Under the pieces are notes generated by a model. It worked only from the letters and a program-made list of their open reading frames with translations, searched no databases and was not told where the DNA came from. Shown here piece after piece: positions 1 through 8,300 of a stretch of DNA of 64,000 nt. The DNA is from Streptomyces sp. NBRC 110611 (GTDB taxonomy: Bacteria; Actinomycetota; Actinomycetes; Streptomycetales; Streptomycetaceae): NCBI RefSeq assembly GCF_001590865.1, contig NZ_BBUY01000001.1:323607-387606 (forward strand), read 5' to 3'. Numbering within the stretch: the stretch's first letter is position 1; each line of letters begins with the position of its first letter. The position numbers and the translations under genes were made by a program.

Positions 1-41
1 GCCGGGTGCGTGTTCCAGGCGGTTTCTGTCTGGTCCGTGAG

Positions 42-806
42 TCAGGCGAAGAAGCCTCCGTCGATGTTGAGAGTGGTGCCGGTGATGAAGGAGGCGGCGG
101 GGCTGGCCAGGAAGACGATGCCGGCCGCGATCTCCTCGGGGCACCCGTAGCGCCGCATGGCGTTGGCGGCACGCTGGACCTCCGAGGTCGGTCCGTCCTG
201 CGGGTTCATGTCGGTGGTCACCGAGCCGGACTGGATGACGTTGACGGTGATGCCGCGCGGGGCCAGGTCGAGGGCGGCGCCCTTGCTGTACGCGACGATC
301 GCGGCCTTGGTCGCCGCGTAGTCGGCAACGCCGGGGAATGAGGGGCGGCTGGCCAGGCCGGAGCCGACCGTGATGATGCGCCCGCCCTCGCCGAGGAGGG
401 TGGACGCGGCCCGGATCGCCGACGTCACGCCACCGATGTTGACCGCGAGTTGGCGATCGAAGGCGGCGGTGTCGGGCTCCGGGGCGTCGACCTCGCCGTT
501 GACGCTCACGCCGGCGTTGTTGACGAGAATGTCGAGGCGGCCGAAGTCCTCGGCCACGGTGGCCACCAGGCCCGCGACTTGGGCAGGGTCCGCCTGGTCG
601 GCCTGGTATGCGGCGGCGCGGACGGTGAGGCCTTCGAGCTCCCGGACGACCTCCAGGGCCTTGTCCGCGGAAGCGGCGTAGCTGATCGCCACGTCCGCAC
701 CGGCCTCAGCGAGTGCCCGGGCGGTGGCTGCTCCGATGCCGCGCGAGCCGCCGGTGACCAGTGCGACCTTGCCTGCCAGTGCGTTCGCCGCGTATGTGGG
801 TGGCAT
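42..806 (-). CDS. SDR family NAD(P)-dependent oxidoreductase
   Basis: This is a 254-residue classical short-chain dehydrogenase/reductase, expected to be cytoplasmic and to oxidise or reduce a carbonyl/alcohol with NAD(P)H. The cofactor loop TGGSRGIG lies at residues 18-25, NNAG at 96-99, the catalytic Ser near 149, and Tyr163/Lys167 form YAATK. The end IDGGFFA is typical of the FabG-like group, and the length is normal. The ATG start follows GGAGATCT. The substrate cannot be read from the sequence. It lies downstream of an HxlR regulator on the same strand, with an inverted repeat in the gap, so local control is plausible. Confidence 0.93.
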   Translation of the reverse strand: MPPTYAANALAGKVALVTGGSRGIGAATARALAEAGADVAISYAASADKALEVVRELEGLTVRAAAYQADQADPAQVAGLVATVAEDFGRLDILVNNAGVSVNGEVDAPEPDTAAFDRQLAVNIGGVTSAIRAASTLLGEGGRIITVGSGLASRPSFPGVADYAATKAAIVAYSKGAALDLAPRGITVNVIQSGSVTTDMNPQDGPTSEVQRAANAMRRYGCPEEIAAGIVFLASPAASFITGTTLNIDGGFFA

Positions 807-833
807 GAGATCTCCTCGGATCAGATTTTGGAT

Positions 834-870
834 CGATCGGTACGTAATGTGGGATTGATTGTACTGATCG
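834..870. promoter_or_regulatory. Inverted repeat upstream of the SDR gene, candidate operator
   Basis: CGATCGGTAC (834-843) and GTACTGATCG (861-870) form an inverted repeat with one mismatch and a 17-bp spacer, about 30-65 bp before the SDR start. The spacer is AT-richer than the surroundings, as expected for a promoter. The regulator could be the adjacent HxlR protein or an unlinked TetR-type protein. This is inference from position and symmetry. Confidence 0.4.
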
Positions 871-935
871 GTTCAGAATGTGTGCGGCAGGGGGCGGGGG
901 AGGGTGAAGGCGCGTCGGAGGCGGGGTGCCGGAGG

Positions 936-1298
936 TCAGTCCGCGGTGTTCTCCGGCCGTCGAGTGGTCGGCTGTTCGCGTCCCCAGGCGGCCAGTGGCT
1001 GGAGTGCGTCATTGAGGCGTGCGCCGTTTTCGGTCAGTGAGTACTCGACGCGGGGCGGCACCTCGTCGTAGGAGGCGCGGTGCACGATCCCGTCTGCTTC
1101 CAGTTCGCGCAGGTGGGAGGCGAGCACCTTCTCGGTGATCCCCGGAAGCAGTCGGCGCAGCTCGCCGAAGCGGCGGTACGGGTGCTCGTGCAGTGCCCAG
1201 AGGATCAGCACCTTCCACTTGCCGCCGATCACCTCCATCGCCGCATCGATCCCGCAGATGTGTCCGTCCGGTGCCCCTGGCCGGTTCAGCGTCGCCAT
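936..1298 (-). CDS. HxlR-family winged-helix transcriptional regulator
   Basis: This 120-residue protein carries the HxlR signature: an N-terminal Cys (residue 15 in HICGIDAAM), then GGKWKVLIL and a winged helix ending in PPRVEYSLTENG. Family members sense redox or electrophile signals, often through that Cys, and usually control a divergent or adjacent oxidoreductase gene. Here an imine-reductase-like gene is divergent (96-bp gap) and an SDR gene lies downstream, so both are candidate targets. The gap contains AAGT-4 bp-ACTT at about 1349-1360, a short symmetric element. Confidence 0.92.
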   Translation of the reverse strand: MATLNRPGAPDGHICGIDAAMEVIGGKWKVLILWALHEHPYRRFGELRRLLPGITEKVLASHLRELEADGIVHRASYDEVPPRVEYSLTENGARLNDALQPLAAWGREQPTTRRPENTAD

Positions 1299-1394
1299 GC
1301 TCCACCCCTCTGACCTGCTTGCTCACCCTGGGGTAAGCGCCCACTCCGAAGTGCGTACTTGATCGTCTTCGGGTCTGTGGACAGCCTAATCGGC

Positions 1395-2276
1395 ATGGCA
1401 CAGAACACTGTTGAGAAGACCGCTGTCACGCTGCTGGGCCTCGGTGCGATGGGTACCGCGCTGGCCCGTACCTGGCTCGCCGCCGGCCACCCGCTCACCG
1501 TCTGGAACCGCACCCCGGCCCGCGCCGAGGCGCTCGCCGCCGAAGGGGCGAGGGTCGCGGGCAGTGCCGCTGAAGCGGTCGCGGCGAGCGGGCTGGTCGT
1601 GGTGTGTCTGTTGGACGACGCCTCGGTCGGTGAGGTGCTGGTCGGCGCCGACCTGGCCGGCAAGGACCTGGTCAACCTGATCACCAGTACCCCCGCCCAG
1701 GCCCGTGCCCGCGCCGAGTGGGCCCGTGAGCGCGGTGCTCGTTATGTGGACGGCGGGATCATGGCCGTCCCGCCGATGATCGGTGTGCCGGAGGCCGGGG
1801 GCTACGTCTTCTACAGCGGCTCGCGGGATCTGTTCGAGCGGCATCGGGAGACGTTGGGCGTCCCGGCCGGCACCACCTACGTCGGGGCGGACCCGGGCTT
1901 CGCGGCCCTGCACGACGTGGCCCTGCTCAGCGCCATGTACGGGATGTTCGCCGGGGCCGCGCACGCCTTCGCCCTGATCCGGAAGGAGGACATCGACCCC
2001 GCGTCGCTCGCCCCGCTGCTCGCCGACTGGCTCGTCGCGATGGCCCCGTCGGTCCACCAGACCGCCGACCAGCTGCGGAGCGGCGACTACACCAAGGGTG
2101 TGGTCTCGAATCTCGCCATGCAGGTGGCCGGCACACCGACCTTCCTGACGACCGCCGAGGAGCAGGGTGTCAGCCCGGAGCTGCTCGGCCCGTACTTCGC
2201 GCTGATGCAGCGCCGCTTGGCCGAGGGCGGCGGGGAGGAGGACCTGACGGGCGTGATCGACCTGCTGGTGCGGTGA
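1395..2276 (+). CDS. NAD(P)-binding imine-reductase/hydroxyacid-dehydrogenase-like oxidoreductase
   Basis: This protein of about 293 residues has an N-terminal Rossmann fold (LLGLGAMG near residues 13-20, then TVWNRTPARAEAL) and an all-helical C-terminal domain. That is the layout of the 6-phosphogluconate/beta-hydroxyacid dehydrogenase superfamily. The C-terminal stretch around AMYGMFAGAAHAFALI looks more like the imine-reductase branch than true hydroxyisobutyrate dehydrogenases. I chose the ATG at 1395 because the protein then begins just before the Rossmann strand; an in-frame ATG at 1359 would add 12 residues. It is divergent from the HxlR gene. Substrate unknown. Confidence 0.88.
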   Translation: MAQNTVEKTAVTLLGLGAMGTALARTWLAAGHPLTVWNRTPARAEALAAEGARVAGSAAEAVAASGLVVVCLLDDASVGEVLVGADLAGKDLVNLITSTPAQARARAEWARERGARYVDGGIMAVPPMIGVPEAGGYVFYSGSRDLFERHRETLGVPAGTTYVGADPGFAALHDVALLSAMYGMFAGAAHAFALIRKEDIDPASLAPLLADWLVAMAPSVHQTADQLRSGDYTKGVVSNLAMQVAGTPTFLTTAEEQGVSPELLGPYFALMQRRLAEGGGEEDLTGVIDLLVR

Positions 2277-2324
2277 CCGGCCGCACGGGACCAGGAGCGT
2301 GCGCCTCCGGGGCGCGTCGGGGGG

Positions 2325-3335
2325 CTACTTCTCCATGGCCGTGCTCAGGAGGGGGCGGAGTTTCTCGGGGAGGAGGTTTTCGCAGGACTTGCTGGCCGAC
2401 CGGGTCAGGGCGTCGTTCACGCAGTTGAAGTAGTCGCGGTAGACGATCTGAACGGTGAAGGTCGCGGCCACCATCATCAGGGCCAGGGAAGCGGTCACCA
2501 GGCCGGCGATCGCGGCGGTGGCCTGGGGGCGGGCGGGGCTCGGCGGGGTGCCGGGCGGGCGGCCCGGGGTGGGGGCGGCGTCGGTGGCGGGCCGGCGGCC
2601 CTCCATGGCAGCGGTGGTCGCCGCGGTGGCGGTCCTCGCGGCGTCCGGTTTGCCGCGGAGGGAGCTGATGCCCCAGTAGATCGCCAGCGCGCCGAGGAGC
2701 AGGGAGACCTCGGGGAGGCCGAAGAGGAGGGCGAAGAAGAACGCCCACATGCCGGCCAGCAGCGCATAGCGGGCCCGGCGCTGGAGCGGGTCGGTGGGGT
2801 CCCAGCGCAGGTTGCCGGGGCCGCCGGGGTTGTTCTGCTGGCCGTTGCGGCCGCCCGGGCGGGTGCCGAAGCCGCCGCCGCTCTGCCGGCCCGGCTGGCG
2901 GGGGCTCCACTGGCTGCCCCAGGCCGTCGGTGCCGACCTGCCGTCCTCGCGTGCCGGGTGCTCGTCGCTGCTGTTGCCGTTGCTGTCGCCGTTACCGTCC
3001 TGGCCCTGGCCCTGCCCGTGGCCGTGGGTGTGCGAGGCCGGGTAGCGGGGGCGCCATTCCTGGTCGGGGGCGTCGGCCGGCGGCGGGGCGAAGGGGTTGT
3101 CCGGGCCGTCCGGGCTGACTGGGGTATCCGGGCTGTCCGGGGCGTCCGGGGTGTCCTGGCCGGAGCCCGGAGCGGGCGAGGGCGACGACCCCGAGGGGCC
3201 GGAGGGGGATCCCGAGGGAGGGGAGGACGGCTCGGGGGAAGAGGACGGAGACTTGCGATCCCGCAGCAGCACCGCCCCCGGGGAGGTGGCGGGCAGCGGG
3301 AGCAGGAGGGCCGCGCGGCGGCGTCGGTCCGTCAT
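2325..3335 (-). CDS. Membrane protein with long Pro/Ser/Asp-rich N-terminus
   Basis: I do not recognise a named family. From the ATG at 3335 it has 336 residues. The first about 190 are low-complexity (PSSSPEPSSPPSG, then runs of DAPDSPDTP and Gly/Asn-rich sequence). Two hydrophobic segments follow (around ALLAGMWAFFFALLFGL-LLLGALAIYWGIS, and later GLVTASLALMMVAATFTVQI), then a short tail with two Cys residues (FNCVNDAL, KSCENLL). This resembles the DUF4190-like tailed membrane proteins of actinomycetes. Frames upstream of 3335 run into the purN promoter region and are rejected. It is divergent from purN. Confidence 0.75.
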   Translation of the reverse strand: MTDRRRRAALLLPLPATSPGAVLLRDRKSPSSSPEPSSPPSGSPSGPSGSSPSPAPGSGQDTPDAPDSPDTPVSPDGPDNPFAPPPADAPDQEWRPRYPASHTHGHGQGQGQDGNGDSNGNSSDEHPAREDGRSAPTAWGSQWSPRQPGRQSGGGFGTRPGGRNGQQNNPGGPGNLRWDPTDPLQRRARYALLAGMWAFFFALLFGLPEVSLLLGALAIYWGISSLRGKPDAARTATAATTAAMEGRRPATDAAPTPGRPPGTPPSPARPQATAAIAGLVTASLALMMVAATFTVQIVYRDYFNCVNDALTRSASKSCENLLPEKLRPLLSTAMEK

Positions 3336-3668
3336 CTGGAGTGCGTCTTCCCCTTGTCTCGTCCGTGCGCGGGCCCTCGTGGCCGGCGCACGGGTTCCCA
3401 CGTACTGCACTGCTGTCCTGCACGCGCACTGCATGCATGCAGTCTTACGCCTGACGCTACCTCCCGGCTTCGCCCCCGTCCCGTGGGGGCCGTTCGGTGT
3501 GCCGGTATCGTTGCTGGCGGTCGGTGCCTTCGTAGGGTCGCCCGGTTTTGCCGTACCCGCGGATTTGTGCGACCACACAAATGGGCATGGCCGTACGCGT
3601 GACCAGCGGCCAGCGGCCAGCGGCCAGTGATCAGTGACCAACGACGTGAGATCGGAAAGAGCCCCATC
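3336..3668. promoter_or_regulatory. Divergent purN/membrane-gene intergenic region with palindrome and tandem repeat
   Basis: No gene is supported here. It holds a perfect 14-bp palindrome CTGCATGCATGCAG at 3429-3442, preceded by several CTGCA/TGCAC copies. Nearer purN are three tandem CCAGCGG heptamers (3603-3623) plus a partial fourth, followed by CAGTGATCAGTGA. The palindrome sits about 95 bp from the membrane-protein start and about 230 bp from purN, so it could serve either promoter. Its function is not known. Confidence 0.4.
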
Positions 3669-4334
3669 GTGGCCTCGTCATCAGCCCCCGTCCCGTCCGT
3701 CCCGTCCGACCCGTCCGGCGGTCCGGCCCGGGTCGTCGTCCTCGTGTCCGGTTCCGGTACGAATCTGCAGGCGCTGCTGGACGCCATCGCCGAGCAGGGT
3801 TCGGAGGCGTACGGCGTCGAGATCGTGGCCGTCGGCGCCGACCGCGACGGCATCACGGGGTTGCAGCGCGCCGAGTCCGCGCGGATCCCGACGTTCGTCC
3901 GCCGGGTCAAGGACTACGACAGCCGCGCCGACTGGGACGCGGCGCTCACCGACGCGACCGCCGCGTACGAGCCCGACCTGGTGGTCTCGGCCGGTTTCAT
4001 GAAGATCCTGGGCAAGGAGTTCCTGGCCCGCTTCGGCGGCCGGACCGTCAATACCCATCCGGCGCTGCTGCCGAGTTTTCCCGGTGCCCATGGCGTGCGC
4101 GACGCGCTCGCGTACGGCGCGAAGGTCACCGGATGCACTGTCCACTTCGTCGACGACGGGGTCGACACCGGCCCGATCATCGCCCAGCGCGTGGTCGAGG
4201 TCCGGGACGAGGACGATGAATCCGCGCTGCATGAGCGCATCAAGGATGTCGAGCGATCACTGCTCGTCGAGGTCGTGGGGCGTCTGGCCCGGCACGGCTA
4301 CCGCATTGAGGGACGAAAGGTACGTATCTCGTGA
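3669..4334 (+). CDS. purN: Phosphoribosylglycinamide formyltransferase (GAR transformylase)
   Basis: PurN transfers a formyl group from 10-formyltetrahydrofolate to GAR, step 3 of purine synthesis. Visible motifs are [14 protein letters not shown] near the N-terminus, the active-site block [16 protein letters not shown], and [16 protein letters not shown] with the catalytic Asp. I chose the GTG at 3669 because GGAAAGA sits about 8-10 bases upstream; an ATG at 3627 would add 14 unlikely residues. Its TGA overlaps the GTG of purH (GTGA), so the two are translationally coupled. FolD, encoded downstream at 11209, makes its folate cofactor. Confidence 0.97.
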   Translation: MASSSAPVPSVPSDPSGGPARVVVLVSGSGTNLQALLDAIAEQGSEAYGVEIVAVGADRDGITGLQRAESARIPTFVRRVKDYDSRADWDAALTDATAAYEPDLVVSAGFMKILGKEFLARFGGRTVNTHPALLPSFPGAHGVRDALAYGAKVTGCTVHFVDDGVDTGPIIAQRVVEVRDEDDESALHERIKDVERSLLVEVVGRLARHGYRIEGRKVRIS

Positions 4335-5950
4335 CCGCCACCGAAGGTACGAAGGCCACCGCAGACGCCAAGCGCCCCATCCGGCGCGCGCTGGTCAGCG
4401 TCTATGACAAGTCCGGGCTGGAGGAGCTGGCGCAGGGCCTGCACGCGGCGGGCGTCCAGCTCGTCTCGACCGGATCGACGGCCGCGAAGATCGCCGCTGC
4501 CGGGGTGCCGGTCACCAAGGTCGAGGAGCTCACCGGCTTCCCGGAGTGCCTGGACGGCCGGGTCAAGACCCTCCACCCGCGTGTGCACGCCGGCATCCTC
4601 GCCGACCTGCGCCTGGAGTCGCACCGCGAGCAGCTGGCCGAGCTGGGCGTCGAGCCCTTCGACCTGGTCGTCGTGAACCTCTACCCGTTCCGCGAGACCG
4701 TCGCCTCCGGCGCCACCCCCGACGAGTGCGTCGAGCAGATCGACATCGGCGGCCCGTCCATGGTTCGCGCCGCCGCCAAGAACCACCCGTCCGTGGCCAT
4801 CGTCACCAGCCCCGAGCGGTACGCCGACGTCCTCGCCGCGGTCAAGGACGGCGGCTTCGACCTGGCCGCCCGCAAGCGGCTGGCCGCCGAGGCGTTCCAG
4901 CACACCGCGTCGTACGACGTGGCGGTGGCCTCCTGGTTCCTGGACGGGTACGCCGCCGACACGGCATCTGAATCCGATGAATCCGACAGCGGCTCTGCCA
5001 CGGGGGCCCTCCCCGAGTTCCTGGGCACCACGTACACCCGCAAGAACGTGCTGCGCTACGGCGAGAACCCGCACCAGGGCGCCGCGCTGTACGTCACCGG
5101 TGAGGGCGGTCTCGCCGAGGCCGAGCAGCTGCACGGCAAGGAGATGTCGTACAACAACTACACGGACACCGACGCCGCGCGCCGGGCCGCGTACGACCAC
5201 GACGAGCCGTGCGTCGCGATCATCAAGCACGCCAACCCCTGCGGTATCGCGATCGGCGCCGATGTCGCCGAGGCCCACCGCAAGGCGCACGCCTGCGACC
5301 CGCTGTCCGCGTTCGGCGGCGTCATCGCCGTCAACCGCCCGGTGTCGGTCGCGATGGCCGAGCAGGTCGCCGAGATCTTCACCGAGGTCATCGTCGCCCC
5401 CGGGTATGAGGACGGCGCGGTCGAGGTCCTGGCCAGGAAGAAGAACATCCGCGTGCTGCGGGCCGAGGGAGCGCCGGCCAACCCCGTCGAGGTCAAGCCC
5501 ATCGACGGCGGCGCACTGCTCCAGGTCACCGACCGCCTCCAGGCCGACGGCGACGACCCGGCGAACTGGACCCTGGCCAGCGGCGAGGCCCTGTCGGAGA
5601 CCGAGCTCGCCGAGCTGGCCTTCGCCTGGAAGGCGTGCCGTGCGGTGAAGTCCAACGCGATTCTGCTCGCCCAGGGCGGCGCCTCGGTCGGCGTCGGCAT
5701 GGGCCAGGTCAACCGCGTCGATTCCTGCCGGCTGGCCGTCGAGCGGGCGGGGGAGGAGCGGGCGCGCGGCGCATACGCCGCGTCGGACGCGTTCTTCCCG
5801 TTCCCCGACGGCCCGGAGATCCTGATCGCGGCCGGCGTCAAGGCCATTGTCCAGCCTGGCGGTTCGATCCGTGACGAGCAGGTCGTGGAGGCCGCGAAGA
5901 AGGCCGGCGTGACGATGTACTTCACCGGCACCCGGCACTTCTTCCACTGA
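4331..5950 (+). CDS. purH: Bifunctional AICAR formyltransferase / IMP cyclohydrolase
   Basis: PurH catalyses the last two steps of IMP synthesis. The 539-residue length matches the family. The N-terminal IMP cyclohydrolase domain begins [17 protein letters not shown] and contains STGSTAAKI and [12 protein letters not shown]. The C-terminal AICAR transformylase domain contains the Lys-His pair in IIKHANPCG and the PFPDGPE block, and ends TRHFFH as usual. The GTG start overlaps the purN stop by four bases. A strong hairpin at 6026-6073 follows. Confidence 0.98.
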   Translation: MTATEGTKATADAKRPIRRALVSVYDKSGLEELAQGLHAAGVQLVSTGSTAAKIAAAGVPVTKVEELTGFPECLDGRVKTLHPRVHAGILADLRLESHREQLAELGVEPFDLVVVNLYPFRETVASGATPDECVEQIDIGGPSMVRAAAKNHPSVAIVTSPERYADVLAAVKDGGFDLAARKRLAAEAFQHTASYDVAVASWFLDGYAADTASESDESDSGSATGALPEFLGTTYTRKNVLRYGENPHQGAALYVTGEGGLAEAEQLHGKEMSYNNYTDTDAARRAAYDHDEPCVAIIKHANPCGIAIGADVAEAHRKAHACDPLSAFGGVIAVNRPVSVAMAEQVAEIFTEVIVAPGYEDGAVEVLARKKNIRVLRAEGAPANPVEVKPIDGGALLQVTDRLQADGDDPANWTLASGEALSETELAELAFAWKACRAVKSNAILLAQGGASVGVGMGQVNRVDSCRLAVERAGEERARGAYAASDAFFPFPDGPEILIAAGVKAIVQPGGSIRDEQVVEAAKKAGVTMYFTGTRHFFH

Positions 5951-6025
5951 CCGGCGCTTCTCCCGCTGACGTACGCGTCGTCCGCTGACCGGACTTCGTT
6001 CGTACGTCCTTCACGGTGGCCCCTT

Positions 6026-6073
6026 CGGCGGCGGCGCGGTACCTCGGACATCTGAGGTACCGCCCCGCCGCCG
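6026..6073 (+). terminator. Long hairpin after purH
   Basis: Two 20-base arms (6026-6045 and 6054-6073) pair with a single mismatch around an 8-base loop, GGACATCT. The inner arm is GGTACCTC/GAGGTACC. There is no U-tract, which is normal for Streptomyces terminators. It separates purN-purH from the small secreted-protein gene. Confidence 0.7.
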
Positions 6074-6155
6074 CTGCCGGTTCTCTGGTGGTGTCCGAAC
6101 GCGGCCCGGGCAACGGGTCGTACGAGAGCCATCAACCATGGGAACGGGGAGAGAC

Positions 6156-6545
6156 ATGATGCTCACGACTCCGAAGCGGGCCGGCGCCCTCCTGGTCGCC
6201 GGGGCGGCGGCCACCGGGATGCTCGCGATGGCACCGGCGGCGAATGCGGCGAGCGCGGCGCCTGCCGCCGAGACCGTCACCGCAGCGGTGCCGCAGGCCA
6301 CGGCGCGCCTGTGGGCCACCGACGTCAACGCGCGGTACGGGCCCGCCCGGAAGTACAAGATCCGCACCAGGCACCTGTCCGGCAACCACCGGGCCACCTG
6401 CCAGGTGAAGGGCGGCACGGTGGTCTACGGCAAGTACAAGAACAACTGGTGGACCTACCTGCCGAACAAGGGCTGGGTCTCCGACGTCTTCCTCAAGGGC
6501 GGGGACAACTGGAAGCCGGTGCCGGGAATTCCGCGCTGCAAGTGA
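6156..6545 (+). CDS. Small secreted SH3-like protein
   Basis: This protein of about 129 residues has a Sec signal peptide (KR, then GALLVAGAAATGMLAMAPAANA, cleavage likely after ANA) and a mature part beginning near ATARLWATDVNARYGPA. That part resembles a bacterial SH3 domain (variable-start VNARYGPARKYKI, tryptophans in NNWWTYLPNKGWVSDVF). Such domains often bind peptidoglycan or other wall polymers. Two Cys residues (ATCQVKGG and the final RCK) could form a disulfide outside the cell. I prefer ATG 6156 or 6159 after GGGGAGAG; an earlier ATG at 6138 has no good ribosome site. Confidence 0.8.
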   Translation: MMLTTPKRAGALLVAGAAATGMLAMAPAANAASAAPAAETVTAAVPQATARLWATDVNARYGPARKYKIRTRHLSGNHRATCQVKGGTVVYGKYKNNWWTYLPNKGWVSDVFLKGGDNWKPVPGIPRCK

Positions 6546-6564
6546 TCCGGGCCGGGCCAGGGAA

Positions 6565-6619
6565 GGCCATGCCATGTCACGCCACGCCACGTCATGCGAT
6601 GTCGTGCCATGGTATGGCC
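6565..6619. repeat. Imperfect inverted repeat with CATG/CACG microrepeats
   Basis: GGCCATGCCATG (6565-6576) and CATGGTATGGCC (6608-6619) are inverted copies with one mismatch. The sequence between them is a run of degenerate CCACG/TCATG/CGATG pentamers. It lies between the convergent SH3-protein and kinase genes, so a bidirectional terminator or a small REP-like element is possible. Confidence 0.45.
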
Positions 6620-6641
6620 TGATGCCGGGAGGCGGCCGTCC

Positions 6642-8300
6642 TCAACTTACCTTCGGTGTATACGCCTTGAGCCAATGGGCGACCTGGTCCGCGTACCGCC
6701 GTTCCTTGGCGCGTACCCCGCCGGCCAGGTTCACCGTCTTCACCGAGGTGCGGTACGCGGCGGCGGCGAGGACCTTGCGGTCGCCCTTGAGGTCCCGGGC
6801 GAGCGAGCGGGAGATCTCGCAGAGGTAGCGGCCCATGGCCTTGATGGACACGTTCGGCGGGAAGGGCGGTTGTACGGCCTTCACTCCGCCGGCCGGCCGT
6901 TGGGCCTCGGGTAGCCAGTAGTAGAGGACGGACGGGGTCCAGCGTGCGATGCCGTATTCGTTCTTGACCGGATCGGACAGGTCCGGGTCGAAGTCGGACT
7001 CGGTCTTGAGCATGGCGGCGATCAAGGCCGGGCTGACGTCCCTGCTCTCGCACCGGTGGGCGGCGTCGACGATCGGCTTGCGGTAGGCGACCGGGATGTT
7101 CCGGTCCGTACGGAGTTCCTCGGCTCCGTACTCGGCGGGGTCCGGGGGAGCGTCATGCAGTGCCAGGGCGGTACCCCCGGCCACGAGCAGAACCGTGGCG
7201 GCGGCGCCGGCCGCCCAGGTGCGCCGGCGGCGGATACGGCGCGGGCGGAGGCGGGGGAGGCGCGGCGAGGGCCCGGTGCCGGCCGCCTCCTCGACGCGTC
7301 GCAGCAGGGACGCCGTGTCGTGGACGGACCGGGCGGCATGGGTCGGGGCCAGGCAGTCGGTGACGATCTCCCGCCAGGATTCCGGGAGTTCGGGGGAGAG
7401 GCGCAGCTCGTCCTGGCCGCGGGCGACCCGTAGCAGTGCCTCGCGGCGGGCGGCCGGGGTGCCGCCGGGCAGTGGCAGCGCCCCGGTGAGCAGGAGGTGG
7501 GCGAGGACCCCGAAGGCCCAGATGTCCGCGGTCGGCCGGATCTGCCGCCCCTGCTCACTGATCTCCGACCAGAGCAGCTCCGGCGGGGTGTAGTCGGGCG
7601 TGGCGAATACGGGGGCGTACGCGTGCGTGCCGTCCATTTCGGCGGCGAGGTTGAAGTCGCCGAGCCGTACCGAACCGTCCGGCATCAGCAGCACGTTGGC
7701 GGGTTTGAGGTCGCCGTGCACCCAGCCCGCGCGGTGGATCTGTGCCAGTCCCTCGCAGACCTGCGTGAGCAGGGCCGGGCCGGCGGCGAGCGGTCCGGCG
7801 GGGGAGCGGCGCAGCAGGGCGTCCAGCGATCCCTCGGCGCGCTCCAGTACGAGGACGGTGGCGCCGTCCAGCGCCGGCTGCGCGGGATCGTCGACCGTCA
7901 GCGCCTCGTACATACGGATCAGGCGCGGCCGCTGGAGCTTGCGGTGTACTTCCAGTTCACGCCGGGCCAGGTCCTGGAGGTGGCGGAGCTGGCGGGGGGT
8001 GCGGGTGCCGGTGGGCAGGAACTTCAGCGCCGCTTCGGTGATGTCACCGAGGCCGGCGCCGGTGCCGGCGTCAGTGCCAGTGCCAGCACCGGTACGGATA
8101 CGGGTACGGGTGTTGTCGGGGGTGTTGTCGTCGAGGGCGTTGTGGTCCGGTCGTATTGCCCGCGCCGCGTACACGCTCCCGAACGCCCCCGACGCGAGCG
8201 GCTCGCGAACTTCCCACCGGCCGATGCGGTACCCGGCCGGGACCGGCACGGCGAAGTGTTCGTCCGTCCCGTCAACGCCGTCATGGTGACGGTACGTCAT
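6642..8300 (-). CDS. Membrane Ser/Thr protein kinase fused to a lytic-transglycosylase-like extracellular domain
   Basis: From the ATG at 8300 the protein has 552 residues. The kinase domain (about 25-335) has a glycine loop LASGAFGSVY (35-44), Lys93 in AALKF, the catalytic loop HGDLKPANVLL (195-205, Asp197 and Asn202 kept), DFN in place of DFG (215-217), and TPPELL for APE. A Gly/Thr-rich insert of about 38 residues lies between the glycine loop and the Lys. One transmembrane helix (about 363-381) follows an Arg-rich stretch. The outer part (about 400-547) resembles a lysozyme-like SLT domain (SPALIAAMLKTESDFDP, with Glu434 as candidate catalytic acid, then NEYGIARWTPSV). The start overlaps the stop of the FHA gene (ATGA). 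The fusion suggests wall-sensing or wall-cutting tied to phosphorylation; this is inference. Confidence 0.88.
   Translation of the reverse strand: MTYRHHDGVDGTDEHFAVPVPAGYRIGRWEVREPLASGAFGSVYAARAIRPDHNALDDNTPDNTRTRIRTGAGTGTDAGTGAGLGDITEAALKFLPTGTRTPRQLRHLQDLARRELEVHRKLQRPRLIRMYEALTVDDPAQPALDGATVLVLERAEGSLDALLRRSPAGPLAAGPALLTQVCEGLAQIHRAGWVHGDLKPANVLLMPDGSVRLGDFNLAAEMDGTHAYAPVFATPDYTPPELLWSEISEQGRQIRPTADIWAFGVLAHLLLTGALPLPGGTPAARREALLRVARGQDELRLSPELPESWREIVTDCLAPTHAARSVHDTASLLRRVEEAAGTGPSPRLPRLRPRRIRRRRTWAAGAAATVLLVAGGTALALHDAPPDPAEYGAEELRTDRNIPVAYRKPIVDAAHRCESRDVSPALIAAMLKTESDFDPDLSDPVKNEYGIARWTPSVLYYWLPEAQRPAGGVKAVQPPFPPNVSIKAMGRYLCEISRSLARDLKGDRKVLAAAAYRTSVKTVNLAGGVRAKERRYADQVAHWLKAYTPKVS

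Noticed and set aside
4298..5947. 549-codon frame antisense to purH
   Set aside because: Shadow frame; purH motifs are unmistakable on the plus strand.
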